Below, in pieces: positions 1 through 8,234 of a stretch of DNA of 64,000 nucleotides. Source of the stretch: DASYXW01 sp035934405. Its GTDB lineage: Bacteria > Acidobacteriota > Terriglobia > UBA7540. The DNA is taken from the NCBI GenBank assembly GCA_035934405.1, contig DASYXW010000005.1:1-64000 (forward strand), in the 5' to 3' direction. Below the pieces are notes generated by a model. It was not told the DNA's origin. It searched no databases and saw only the letters and a list, made by a program, of their open reading frames with translations. Within the stretch, counting starts at the first letter, position 1, and each line of letters begins with the position of its first letter. The translations under genes and the position numbers were made by a program.

Positions 1-2664
1 TCGGTTCCGCCTCCTTTCGGCGGCAAATACCGGCAGATCATGGTCTACGTGGATCCGCTGAAGCTGCAATCCCACGGGCTCAGCGTGATGGATGTGGTGC
101 GCTCCGTGAACAATGCCAACCTCATCCTTCCTGCCGGAGACAATAAAATCGGCCCGTACGATTACAACATTTATACCAACAGCCAGATCCAGCACGTCGC
201 GGATATCAACAATGTTCCCCTCAAGGCGACGGGCGATTCCTATGTGACCGTCGGCGATGTCGCCTCCGCCCGGGACGCCCAGACGATCCAGACCAACATC
301 GTACGAGTGGACGGCCAGCGATCGGTCTACCTCCCCATCATGAAACAGGGGGGCAACACCAACACCATTGCTGTCGTGGACGGTATCAAGAAGGTGGTAT
401 CTCACCTCTTCGACGTCCCCAAACAACTCGTCGCCAATGTGGTGTTTGATCAATCGCAATACGTGAAGAAGGCCATCAGCACGCTGATCCACGAGGGTGC
501 CACCGGACTCCTGCTGACGGGACTCATGGTGCTGCTATTCCTGGGCAGCCTACGCGGCACGGCGGCCGTATTCCTCTCCATTCCGCTCTCCGCTCTTGCC
601 GCCGTCATCGCCTTGTATTTCGGAGGCAGTACGATCAACAGCATGGTCCTGGCGGGCCTGGCCATCGTCTTTTCGCGCCTGATTGATAACTCGGTGATCG
701 TGCTGGAAAACATCTTCCGCCATATGGAGCTTGGCGAGCTACCCGAAGTGGCAGCGGAAAAAGGCGGACAGGAAGTGAGCAGGGCCGTCCTGGCTGCCAC
801 CATCGCCAGCGCGGTCGTCTTCTTCCCGGTAACGTTCCTTTACGGCGTGAGCAAGTTTCTTTTCTCGGCCCTGGCGCTGGCCGTGGTTCTTGCCTTGTTT
901 GCTTCCTATTTCATCGCTCTGACCGTCGTCCCGCTGTTCTGCGCCAAGCTCATCAAAGGCGTTCACGGACACGGGGCCGCCGCGGATACCCCTCCGGAGG
1001 CGAAGGTGCAGCGCTCCTGGACAGCCCGATTCGACGCGGCTTTCAATGAAAGATTCCATCAACTGCTGGACTGGTACCAGGCTACGGTGGACCGTTCTCT
1101 CGTTCGACCCTGGCGGGTGATCGGCGCGATTCTGGGCGCTTTCCTTCTGAGCCTGCTCATCTTTCCGCTACTCGGCGTTGCCTTTTTTCCCCGTAGCGAT
1201 GCCGGTCAATTTGTGATCAATCTGAAGGCTCCCTCCGGTACCCGCGTTGAAGAGACGGACAAGCTGGTTGCTAAAGTTGAAGCTCTCGTTCGCCATGAGG
1301 TGTCGCCGCAGGATCTTAAGTTGATCGTTTCCAATATCGGCGTTATCCCCGGATTTTCTTCTATTTACACCAGCAACTCAGGACCGCATACCGCGACAAT
1401 CCAAGTGGCGCTGACCGAAAACCACAAGATCGGAAGCTACGATTACATGGATCTTGTTCGCCGGCGTCTCGCTTCCCAACTCCCGCAGGTCAGCGCCTTC
1501 TTTCAGTCCGGAGGCTTGCAGGATGCCGTCCTGAACCAAGGCCTTCCCGCACCCATTGACTTGCAAGTGAGTGGTCAGGACTTGCAATCTACCTATCAAG
1601 TCGCGGCCAATCTGGCCCGCCGGATTCGCAACTTGCCCGGTGTGAGTCAAGTATACATTCCGCAGGATATCGATTACCCATCTCTGCGACTGCAGGTCGA
1701 CCGGGTACGGGCAGCCGAGCTGGGCCTCAGCCAGAAGGAAGTTGTGGACAACGTCATCACCGCGCTGACCTCAAACCAGATGATCGCGCCCAGCTACTGG
1801 ATTGACCCGCGCACGGGCAATGACTACTTCCTGACAGTTCAATATCCGGAAAGGGACATCAACAGCTTGTTTTCCCTGAAAGATATTCCCATCCGTTCTC
1901 GTTCCTCGAAAGAGTCGGCGTTCCTCGATCAGGTGGTCAAAGTCTCGAACTTCAAAGCGCCGACGGAAGTGGACCATTACCAGATCCAGAGGGTCATCGA
2001 CATCTACGTCAGCCCGGCTACTGAAGACCTGGGCCGCGTGGCCAACGCCATCGACAGGATCACCGCCCAAACCCACCTCCCTGAAGGCGTGGGCTTGGTG
2101 ATGCGCGGCATGGTGGAAGGCATGCGCCAGTCTTTCCACAGCTTTGGTTTCGGACTCATACTGGCCCTGGCGCTTCTCTACTTGGTTTTGGTGGCACAGT
2201 TCCGCTCCTTCATAGACCCCCTCTTGATATTGCTCGCCGTGCCCACCGGGCTGACTGGCGTGCTGCTGTTCCTCTGGATCACCGGAACAACGATGAACGT
2301 CATGTCGCTAATGGGCGTGGTGATGATGGTGGGCATGGTGACCTCGAACAGCATTTTGATCGTCGAGTTCGCTCATCACCTCGAATCCGAAATGTCGGTC
2401 CGGGATGCAGTCGTGACCAGTTGCCGTATCCGGTTGCGGCCGATTCTGATGACTTCTCTCGCCACCATTTTTGGACTGATCCCGATGGCTCTCAAACTCG
2501 AGGTCGGAAGCGAGGCCTATGCCCCGCTGGGGAGGGCGATTATCGGCGGACTGATCGTTTCCGTGGCGCTTACGGTGTTCATTGTTCCCGCCGCATACCT
2601 CTTGGTGTATCGCAACCGAAAGGGTCAAGACGAGCTACCTGCCCGGCCCCAGGAGGCACGATGA
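1..2664 (+). CDS. RND efflux transporter permease subunit (5' end outside window)
   Basis: The reading frame is open from base 1, so the start lies upstream; 887 residues are visible of a family usually 1020-1060 long. This is an inner-membrane proton-driven exporter of the AcrB/HAE type. The visible part starts in the porter domain. A first membrane bundle follows (clear helices near residues 165-205, 225-245 and 290-320), then a second porter domain and a C-terminal bundle (about 720-880). The TM4 motif reads LIDNSVIVLEN, so the second of the two AcrB proton-relay aspartates (D408) is Asn. The TM10 motif reads TSNSILIVEF, so the AcrB K940 position is Ser. The stop overlaps the ATG of the downstream TolC-like gene by four bases (ATGA), indicating translational coupling in a tripartite pump operon. 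The membrane-fusion protein is presumably upstream, outside the window. Substrate is not predictable. Confidence 0.93.
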   Translation, partial: SVPPPFGGKYRQIMVYVDPLKLQSHGLSVMDVVRSVNNANLILPAGDNKIGPYDYNIYTNSQIQHVADINNVPLKATGDSYVTVGDVASARDAQTIQTNIVRVDGQRSVYLPIMKQGGNTNTIAVVDGIKKVVSHLFDVPKQLVANVVFDQSQYVKKAISTLIHEGATGLLLTGLMVLLFLGSLRGTAAVFLSIPLSALAAVIALYFGGSTINSMVLAGLAIVFSRLIDNSVIVLENIFRHMELGELPEVAAEKGGQEVSRAVLAATIASAVVFFPVTFLYGVSKFLFSALALAVVLALFASYFIALTVVPLFCAKLIKGVHGHGAAADTPPEAKVQRSWTARFDAAFNERFHQLLDWYQATVDRSLVRPWRVIGAILGAFLLSLLIFPLLGVAFFPRSDAGQFVINLKAPSGTRVEETDKLVAKVEALVRHEVSPQDLKLIVSNIGVIPGFSSIYTSNSGPHTATIQVALTENHKIGSYDYMDLVRRRLASQLPQVSAFFQSGGLQDAVLNQGLPAPIDLQVSGQDLQSTYQVAANLARRIRNLPGVSQVYIPQDIDYPSLRLQVDRVRAAELGLSQKEVVDNVITALTSNQMIAPSYWIDPRTGNDYFLTVQYPERDINSLFSLKDIPIRSRSSKESAFLDQVVKVSNFKAPTEVDHYQIQRVIDIYVSPATEDLGRVANAIDRITAQTHLPEGVGLVMRGMVEGMRQSFHSFGFGLILALALLYLVLVAQFRSFIDPLLILLAVPTGLTGVLLFLWITGTTMNVMSLMGVVMMVGMVTSNSILIVEFAHHLESEMSVRDAVVTSCRIRLRPILMTSLATIFGLIPMALKLEVGSEAYAPLGRAIIGGLIVSVALTVFIVPAAYLLVYRNRKGQDELPARPQEAR

Positions 2665-3968
2665 CGACGCGAGCCATCAAGATCGTTGTGCTGGTTACTC
2701 TGGCTGGCGGCACAGGCCTTAGCTTCGGGCAAACACCGCAGAACCCGGCGCCGCCGAGCCTCACTCTCAAAGAGGCGGAAGCCCTTGCGCTTAAGAACCA
2801 TCCCCGGGTGCAGGCCTCGCAGTTGAACGCCCTCGCCGCGCGGCAAGTTGTGACCGAGGTGAAATCCGCCTACTACCCGTTTAGTTATGGCAGCTTGACG
2901 GGTGCCGGTGCGGAGAGCGCAAGCCGGGTTGCCGCCGGCGGCCTGAATAATCCCATCATCTTCAACCGCTATGCCAACGGTGTAACGGTCAACCAACTCG
3001 TCACAGACTTTGGCCGCACCTCCAACCTTGTGGCGAGCTCGAGCTTGCACGCTGAGGCGCAGGACCAGAATGCGCAGGCCACCCGCCAGGACGTGCTCCT
3101 TCAGCTCGACCGCGCCTATTTCGACGCGCTGCGTGCTCAGGCCGTGCTGAAGGTGGCGGAGCAGACCGTCAAAGAGCGTCGGTTGGTCACAGATCAAGTG
3201 ACCGAGCTCGCCAAGAGCAAACTCAAGTCGGGGCTCGACGTCAGCTTCGCCAACGTGAATCTTTCCGACGCGAAGCTGGCGCTGGTAAGTGCCCGGAACG
3301 ACTTGACGGCGGCGTTCGCTGAACTCTCCGCCGCTCTGGGTTACCAGGACAATCAGACGTATTCATTGGTTGACGAGGCGCTGCCCGGCGCCCCACCTCC
3401 TGACGCGTCTGACCTGGTGTCCCAGGCGATGCAGAACCGGCCCGAGCTGGCCAGCCTTCGTTTTGATAGTCAATCCTCACATCGATTCGCCAAGGCCGAA
3501 CGCGACCTTTGGTTTCCCACCATCAGTTTTTCCGGCACGGCCGGCTTGATTCCCTTTCATCAGAGCACTCTCACCGACCGCTACGCCGCCGCCGGGGTGA
3601 ACGTTGACATCCCGATCTTCAATGGCCGGCTCTATTCGGCCCGCGCGGCCGAGGCGCGGCTGAGAGCGGAAGCGGCCGACCAGAGCCTGCGCGCCGAGGC
3701 CGACCGCGTAGCTCGCGACGTCCGTCTGGCATGGTCAGATGCTCAAACCGGTTTTCAACGCCTCGCTTTAACGCAGCAGCTTCTCGACAACGCCAATCTA
3801 GCTTTAGACCTTGCCCAGGAGCGATACAAGCTCGGGCTCGGCTCGATTGTTGAACTTAGCCAGGCGCAGTTGAACCAGACCCAAGCTGAGATCGAGCAGG
3901 CCAGTGCCAAGTACGATTATCAAACCCAAATAGCGAACCTGAATTACCAAGTGGGGTTGTTGCACTGA
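2661..3968 (+). CDS. TolC-family outer membrane efflux protein
   Basis: Outer-membrane channel that would complete the RND pump encoded just upstream. The start at 2661 is chosen because a perfect AGGAGG sits at 2651-2656 and the ATG overlaps the upstream stop. The 435-residue product begins with a signal peptide (hydrophobic VVLVTLAGGTGLSFG, cleavage near residues 25-28). It has the duplicated, Ala/Leu/Gln-rich helical repeats of the family: first half about 40-220, second half about 240-430. The terminal segment ERYKLGLGSIVELSQAQ is the conserved second-repeat signature. Length fits the 420-480 typical of the family. Co-translation with the permease supports a shared function. The exact transported substrate is unknown. 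Confidence 0.92.
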   Translation: MTTRAIKIVVLVTLAGGTGLSFGQTPQNPAPPSLTLKEAEALALKNHPRVQASQLNALAARQVVTEVKSAYYPFSYGSLTGAGAESASRVAAGGLNNPIIFNRYANGVTVNQLVTDFGRTSNLVASSSLHAEAQDQNAQATRQDVLLQLDRAYFDALRAQAVLKVAEQTVKERRLVTDQVTELAKSKLKSGLDVSFANVNLSDAKLALVSARNDLTAAFAELSAALGYQDNQTYSLVDEALPGAPPPDASDLVSQAMQNRPELASLRFDSQSSHRFAKAERDLWFPTISFSGTAGLIPFHQSTLTDRYAAAGVNVDIPIFNGRLYSARAAEARLRAEAADQSLRAEADRVARDVRLAWSDAQTGFQRLALTQQLLDNANLALDLAQERYKLGLGSIVELSQAQLNQTQAEIEQASAKYDYQTQIANLNYQVGLLH

Positions 3969-4173
3969 GGCGACGAAGCGCTTTGAAAGCAAGGCGTTCG
4001 CAAGAATTGGACGCAGGTCAAAGCGTGAAACGCTGCGATGCTCGTGGGCGAATTCGCGACCTTGTTGCGCGGGATGCACCCCGGCGGCAATTCTCTTGAC
4101 TTCCTATTCCCTCCGGCGCTATGCTTCGCTGTTATCCACTCGATCCAAGACTTCACTCAGGGGGGGCCTGCTT

Positions 4174-4683
4174 ATGGAGTTCCAGATCGGCGAAAAAGTG
4201 GTCTATCCGAATCAGGGTGTCGGCACGGTCGAACAAATCTCCAACCGCAATCTCACCGGGCAGTCCGAAATGTTTTACCTGCTCCGGCTGGGCTCCTCGG
4301 GCCTTCGCGTCATGGTTCCAATGAGCAACGTGGAGAACCTGGGCCTGCGCCGGGTGGCCCGGCTGCGCGAAATCAGCGCCGTGCTCGAGTATCTCAACAC
4401 CGGCTCCATCAAGGCGCCGCGCGACTGGAAATGCCGCTTCAAAGAGAACGGCGACAAGATGCGCACCGGCTCCCTTTTGCAGGTGGCCGAAGTGTTCAAG
4501 ACTCTGCTGGTGTTGAGCCAGGCCAAACCCCTATCCTTCCGCGAGAAGCGCATGTTCGACCGCTCCTGGCAGCTCCTGGTGGACGAGATTGCGGCGGTTC
4601 GCGGCTCATCGAAGGACGCGGTCGAAGCGCAACTCGTCAAGGCGCTCAGCAAATCGAAGCTCAAGGTTCTGCTGCCCAGCTAG
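4174..4683 (+). CDS. carD: CarD-family transcriptional regulator
   Basis: RNA polymerase-binding regulator of 169 residues. Residues 1-60 form the CarD/TRCF RNAP-interaction domain, recognisable from the opening MEFQIGEKVVYPNQGVGTVE. The rest is the helical DNA-contacting domain. In other bacteria CarD/CdnL stabilises open promoter complexes, especially at rRNA promoters. The start at 4174 matches the conserved beginning of the family and follows a run of seven G residues that can serve as ribosome-binding site; longer readings upstream are not protein-like. It is monocistronic here: preceded by the efflux operon and convergent with the rhomboid gene, with only 9 bp between the stops and no hairpin between them. 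Confidence 0.93.
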   Translation: MEFQIGEKVVYPNQGVGTVEQISNRNLTGQSEMFYLLRLGSSGLRVMVPMSNVENLGLRRVARLREISAVLEYLNTGSIKAPRDWKCRFKENGDKMRTGSLLQVAEVFKTLLVLSQAKPLSFREKRMFDRSWQLLVDEIAAVRGSSKDAVEAQLVKALSKSKLKVLLPS

Positions 4684-4692
4684 TTTCTCTTC

Positions 4693-5628
4693 TCACCGCA
4701 GCGGCCGGTTCAATTGCAGCGCCATCAGCGCGAACGAACCGGCGATGATGATCACCGAGGCGACCGCCAGCAGCCCCCACAGCGTCTCCTCGGCGCGGGT
4801 CGAGGGCTCGCCCTCAGGAATGATGTAGCCCAGCGCGATACCCGCGGCGGCGCCCCCGATGTGGGCGGCGTTGTCGACCGCGAAAAACAGACCAAAGATG
4901 AGAATGTAGAGAATCCAGCGCCACAGCCGGCTGCGGTACTCCCTGCCCAGCGTGCCGTGATGGAAGCTGGCGCCGATGAGCACCCCGATCATTCCCATGA
5001 TGGCCCCCGAAGCGCCAATCGAAATCCCGTACGGGCTCCACAAGAAGCTGAGGACATAGCCTGCCACCCCCGTGACGAGATAAAAGACCAGGAACTTCGA
5101 GCTCGAGAAAAGCTGTTCAGCCACGGGCCCGATGTCAAAGAGCACCCACATATTCATGCCGATGTGAAGCAGGCCGGCGTGCAGAAAACACGCGGTCACG
5201 AGCCTCCACCACTGGCCTTGCACCATGAGCGGCCCAAACTTGGCGCCGAGCCGTAGCAGCACTTCGTTGCTGATCCCCCCCAAGCCGGGGGCCTGCGTGA
5301 GCGTGGCCGCGGCCTGCTGCTGCGTCAGGTACCAGGTGAGGACGTAGAGCAGAATGTTGACGGCGATCAGGATTGCGGTGGCCGTGCTCGGCACGGGAAT
5401 CACGCCGAGGACGCGTCCCGGCGTGCCGGACGGACGGCTGCGAGGAGTTTTGGTTGAAGCGCCGCACAGGGGGCACACCGAGGCATCCCGCTCGATCAGG
5501 CCGCGGCATTGCGGGCACATCCGGTAAGTGGCATCGTAGCGCTGCGGTTTCACGACCCCGCCGAAGGTTTCCTGCCAGAAGGATTTCAACTGTTGCAGCT
5601 TGAACCAGATTTTGCGGGGCAGTGGCAT
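4693..5628 (-). CDS. Rhomboid-family intramembrane serine protease with N-terminal zinc ribbon
   Basis: Membrane protease of 311 residues. The N-terminal soluble part carries two CPxC pairs (CPQC and CPLC, about 14 residues apart, near residues 37-57), which should form a zinc ribbon. The rhomboid domain follows with six or more hydrophobic helices. The catalytic serine lies in GASGA (helix 4) and the histidine in NAAHIGGAAAGIALG (helix 6), so the Ser-His dyad is intact. The HxGxxHxxxNM-type loop is also present (HAGLLHIGMNMWVLF). A TTG codon at 5649 would add seven residues, but ATG at 5628 is preferred; neither has a clear Shine-Dalgarno. Substrates are unknown. The zinc ribbon suggests regulation or substrate docking, which is inference. 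Confidence 0.87.
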   Translation of the reverse strand: MPLPRKIWFKLQQLKSFWQETFGGVVKPQRYDATYRMCPQCRGLIERDASVCPLCGASTKTPRSRPSGTPGRVLGVIPVPSTATAILIAVNILLYVLTWYLTQQQAAATLTQAPGLGGISNEVLLRLGAKFGPLMVQGQWWRLVTACFLHAGLLHIGMNMWVLFDIGPVAEQLFSSSKFLVFYLVTGVAGYVLSFLWSPYGISIGASGAIMGMIGVLIGASFHHGTLGREYRSRLWRWILYILIFGLFFAVDNAAHIGGAAAGIALGYIIPEGEPSTRAEETLWGLLAVASVIIIAGSFALMALQLNRPLR

Positions 5629-5805
5629 GGATGCAGTCGAAGCACTCAATCTTCAGCATCGAGTATGAGGGATAATGGCGGAGGTGTGAAGCGTGAAAGT
5701 GAGCGCGTTCATCCGCTTTCTTCCACCCGGTGGCGCGGCACGGCGGCGAGTGGCGGCTGCCCGGAATCCCACAACTCGCCCGCGCTTTCGATTAAACTTC
5801 CCTCC

Positions 5806-6969
5806 GTGCCTTCCGGAGAAGAGCTTTTCGGCGCGGCTGCGCGGTTGCACGGCCACCTGCTCGGCCGGCATTACCGGAGCGGACTTTTGCGCGGGCCGGA
5901 CGCGGGCGTCCGCTTCAACCTTCGCGCCTGGCGGTTCGTGAAAAGCGCCTTCGACTTCCTGCCCTGGGGTGACGATTACGCGTTCATGCAGACACAGGGC
6001 TACTGGATTCTGGCCAACTGGATGCTGTTTGAAGCCATGGGCGACCGCCGCTACCGCGAGTTGGCGATCGAAACCACGGGGGCAGTGCTTGCCCTCCAAA
6101 CTGCGGAGGGCTTCTGGCGGTATCCCTTGCCGGAACGCCGTCACCTGGTCGCCACCGTGGAGGGAAACTGGGGAGCGATCGGCTTGCTCGCGACCTACGC
6201 CCGCGAGCCGCGCCAGGAATACATCGAGGGTGCTGTGCGCTGGTACAAGTTTCTGGTGAACCGGATCGGGTTCCAGGAGCACGAGCGGGGCGAGGCCATC
6301 AACTACTTCGATCGGCCGCGCGGCAAGGTGCCGAACAACTCGGTGGAGGCGGCGTGGTTTTTCGTGCGTCTCTGGAAGGCGACGGGCGAGAACCGTTACC
6401 TTGAGCACGTCGCGCCGCTAGTCGAGTTTGTGGCCAGCGTGCAGCTTGCTTCGGGCGAGCTGCCGTACATTGTCGCCGGTCCGTACGAGCGCGCGCGCCC
6501 GCACTATCTATGTTTCCAGTACAACGCCTTCCAGTATTTGAAGCTGGCATGGCTGGCGGCGGTCATGCCGGAAACGCGCGTCGCGGGGATCCTGCCGCCC
6601 CTGGCTCGGTTCCTCGCGTCCGGAGTGAGGCCAGTCGGCAGGTTGACCGCAGCCGAGACAGCCGCGACAGCCGCAGCAGATTGCGCGCACCTCGGGGGCG
6701 GCGGCCCGGAAGTGGATTACTACACCGCGGCGCTCGCCGCGGCGCTCCACGAAGCGGCGCGGACGCTCCGGGCGCACGACACGGAATCGGGCGGGTGGAG
6801 TGGGCGACTCTACGCTCGCCTCCTCCAGCGGCAGCGCGCCGACGGCAGCTTTGGGTATTCCACCGGCGACTACGGCCTGCTGCGAGATTCGCGGTCATAT
6901 CCCCGGCCACAGGTCATGATGCTGTTTCACCTGCTCTACGGCTGCGGCCTCGGAGAGGGCCTGATGTGA
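5806..6969 (+). CDS. Alpha/alpha-toroid (terpenoid-cyclase/glycosidase-like) protein, function unknown
   Basis: A protein of about 387 residues that I do not recognise at family level. It is rich in aromatic helix pairs spaced as in (alpha/alpha)6 toroids, for example YWILANWMLFEAMGDRRY, NSVEAAWFFVRLWKATGE and QYNAFQYLKLAWLAAV, followed by a Gly/Asp-rich GSFGYSTGDYGLLRDSR near the end. Such folds occur in squalene cyclases and in several glycoside hydrolases or epimerases; I cannot choose between them. The start is uncertain. The frame is open upstream to at least ATG 5665, but that extension is low-complexity and overlaps the probable rhomboid promoter, so GTG 5806 is preferred. The neighbouring PEP-CTERM, AsnB and glycosyltransferase genes make a carbohydrate role plausible. 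Confidence 0.6.
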   Translation: MPSGEELFGAAARLHGHLLGRHYRSGLLRGPDAGVRFNLRAWRFVKSAFDFLPWGDDYAFMQTQGYWILANWMLFEAMGDRRYRELAIETTGAVLALQTAEGFWRYPLPERRHLVATVEGNWGAIGLLATYAREPRQEYIEGAVRWYKFLVNRIGFQEHERGEAINYFDRPRGKVPNNSVEAAWFFVRLWKATGENRYLEHVAPLVEFVASVQLASGELPYIVAGPYERARPHYLCFQYNAFQYLKLAWLAAVMPETRVAGILPPLARFLASGVRPVGRLTAAETAATAAADCAHLGGGGPEVDYYTAALAAALHEAARTLRAHDTESGGWSGRLYARLLQRQRADGSFGYSTGDYGLLRDSRSYPRPQVMMLFHLLYGCGLGEGLM

Positions 6970-7291
6970 CGTAGTAACCTAATAATTATATGTTTCTAAT
7001 TAAATTAATATAATGGGCGGTTAGACCGGCATATCTGACGGAACGGATTTTCCCTAGATTACCAAGAGATTTCCTGTTGGGTCGTACAAACGTCGGAGAA
7101 TCACGAGACGCCTGGCGAACTAAACGCATTGTCTTCAGTTGATTAGTGGCTATTCCCACAAAGGCTAAAATGGCTCCAAACGTGCTGAAACAACATCGAA
7201 ACCGGAGAGTAGTCATCCGGGAGGGGGCGGACTTCACTCCAGAAGTCGGTATTGGTTGGACAAGAAGACTCTCGCCCAAGGGAGGATACGC
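6970..7291. other. Intergenic region with an AT-rich block and the PEP-CTERM gene promoter
   Basis: No credible gene in these 322 bases. Positions about 6974-7015 are strikingly AT-rich compared with about 60% GC around them. The right part holds a sigma-54-type promoter (7171-7186) and, at 7278-7285, the strong Shine-Dalgarno AAGGGAGG of the downstream gene. A leftward frame across 6986-7279 lacks any protein-like character. Confidence 0.6.
7171..7186 (+). promoter_or_regulatory. Sigma-54 (RpoN) promoter candidate
   Basis: TGGCTCCAAACGTGCT fits the -24/-12 consensus TGGCAC-N5-TTGCW with GG and GC exactly 10 bases apart. It matches at TGGC, at the C of the -24 box and at TGCT of the -12 box. 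It lies 105 bp upstream of the ATG of a PEP-CTERM gene on the same strand. PEP-CTERM genes in several lineages are known to be controlled by RpoN through PrsK/PrsR-type systems. Sigma-54 activators are encoded elsewhere in this window. Confidence 0.6.
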
Positions 7292-7966
7292 ATGAAGGCT
7301 TATCGGTATGTGCTGGCAGCCGCGCTGCTGGCTTTCGGGTTTATTTTACCCGCCAACGTGTTCGCGGACAACAATCCCACCGGTTACAGCGTCCTGGTGG
7401 GATACGCGGACAATCTTCGCGTCAGCGGGTTCTTCCCCAACCCATGGGACGGATCTTCCGGGGTCACCAATTTCCTCGGCTCGCCGCCCGGAAGTCAGTT
7501 TGACGCAGGGGCAATCCAGATTGACAACACGTCGGGTGCACCTCTCGTGATTACCAGCACCTTGGTTGACATCAACGGTACCTCGCTTTCCGACATATGG
7601 GGCAGCTTCACGATTCCGATCGGCGGCATCGCGATTCTGACGCAGAACAACGGTTTCAATTTCGACACGAGCGACGTTCACCCCATCTCATCCTGCGGTG
7701 TGCCGGTAGCGCCAGGGACGACGCCGTTTCCCACAGTGACGATTACCGCCAACGGGGTTCCGACAACCTTTAACGACTCAGGTCACGTGCTCGACACCAG
7801 CGGGTACGACTTCGCTTGCACGGGCGCCAATGAGTCGTTCTCGTGGCGGCCCATTGGCACGACTGGCGGCCAAGGCGGCGCTCCTGAGCCGGCTTCGATT
7901 CTCCTTCTGGGTTCCGGTCTCGCGAGTCTGGGTGGGTACCTGCGCCGCAAGCGCGCTCGGACGTAG
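7292..7966 (+). CDS. PEP-CTERM sorting-domain exported protein
   Basis: Exported 224-residue protein. A signal peptide covers residues 1-25 (hydrophobic YVLAAALLAFGFILPANVFA). The body is Gly/Asn/Thr-rich without a known enzymatic motif. The C-terminus is a full PEP-CTERM signal: APEPASILLLGSGLASLGGY followed by a basic tail LRRKRA. Exosortase recognises this tripartite signal and cuts near PEP, usually placing the protein in an extracellular polymer matrix. The start at 7292 is fixed by AAGGGAGG six bases upstream, against an in-frame ATG 12 codons earlier. Transcription is probably sigma-54 dependent (see 7171) and ends at the hairpin at 7998. No exosortase gene is in the window. Confidence 0.9.
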   Translation: MKAYRYVLAAALLAFGFILPANVFADNNPTGYSVLVGYADNLRVSGFFPNPWDGSSGVTNFLGSPPGSQFDAGAIQIDNTSGAPLVITSTLVDINGTSLSDIWGSFTIPIGGIAILTQNNGFNFDTSDVHPISSCGVPVAPGTTPFPTVTITANGVPTTFNDSGHVLDTSGYDFACTGANESFSWRPIGTTGGQGGAPEPASILLLGSGLASLGGYLRRKRART

Positions 7967-7997
7967 GCGGCTCAGTTTAGTTCATTGCCTGTCACGA

Positions 7998-8030
7998 GGG
8001 CGCCGAATCAGCTCGGCGCCCTTTTGTGTT
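7998..8030 (+). terminator. Rho-independent terminator after the PEP-CTERM gene
   Basis: Perfect 9-bp GC-rich stem, GGGCGCCGA at 7998-8006 paired with TCGGCGCCC at 8013-8021, a six-base loop, then TTTTGTGTTT. It lies 31 bp after the PEP-CTERM stop, so that gene is probably transcribed alone and asnB has its own promoter. Confidence 0.88.
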
Positions 8031-8202
8031 TCTACAGACGTAAGAAGTCTGGGCGACGTTTCCCCGCCTCTAACTTTCTCGTTTCGATCAAACTTCGCAG
8101 TGCCACGCATTGCTCCTTCGAGGATCTCGTCCGCCGGTCGCAGAAGCCCGTGGGTCCCCGAGGAGAAGTTCGCCCCAAGCCGCTGGGTTTCCAGTACACT
8201 GG

Positions 8203-8231
8203 CCCCTGATACCTGATCCCTAGCCCCTGCT
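8203..8231. repeat. Low-complexity CCTGATACC/CCTGATCCC repeat upstream of asnB
   Basis: A short imperfect tandem of about 8-9 base words (ccctgatacc, ctgatccc, tagcccctg) ends four bases before the asnB ATG and occupies the place where a ribosome-binding site would be expected. Similar 'word' repeats (ccctattcgc, tactcccaattccc) encode the very end of the AsnB protein, so this gene is bracketed by related low-complexity sequence. Confidence 0.5.
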
Positions 8232-8234
8232 CTT

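Noticed and set aside
6986..7279. Leftward 97-codon frame upstream of the PEP-CTERM gene
   Set aside because: It overlaps the promoter and ribosome-binding site of the PEP-CTERM gene, crosses an AT-rich block and shows no domain.
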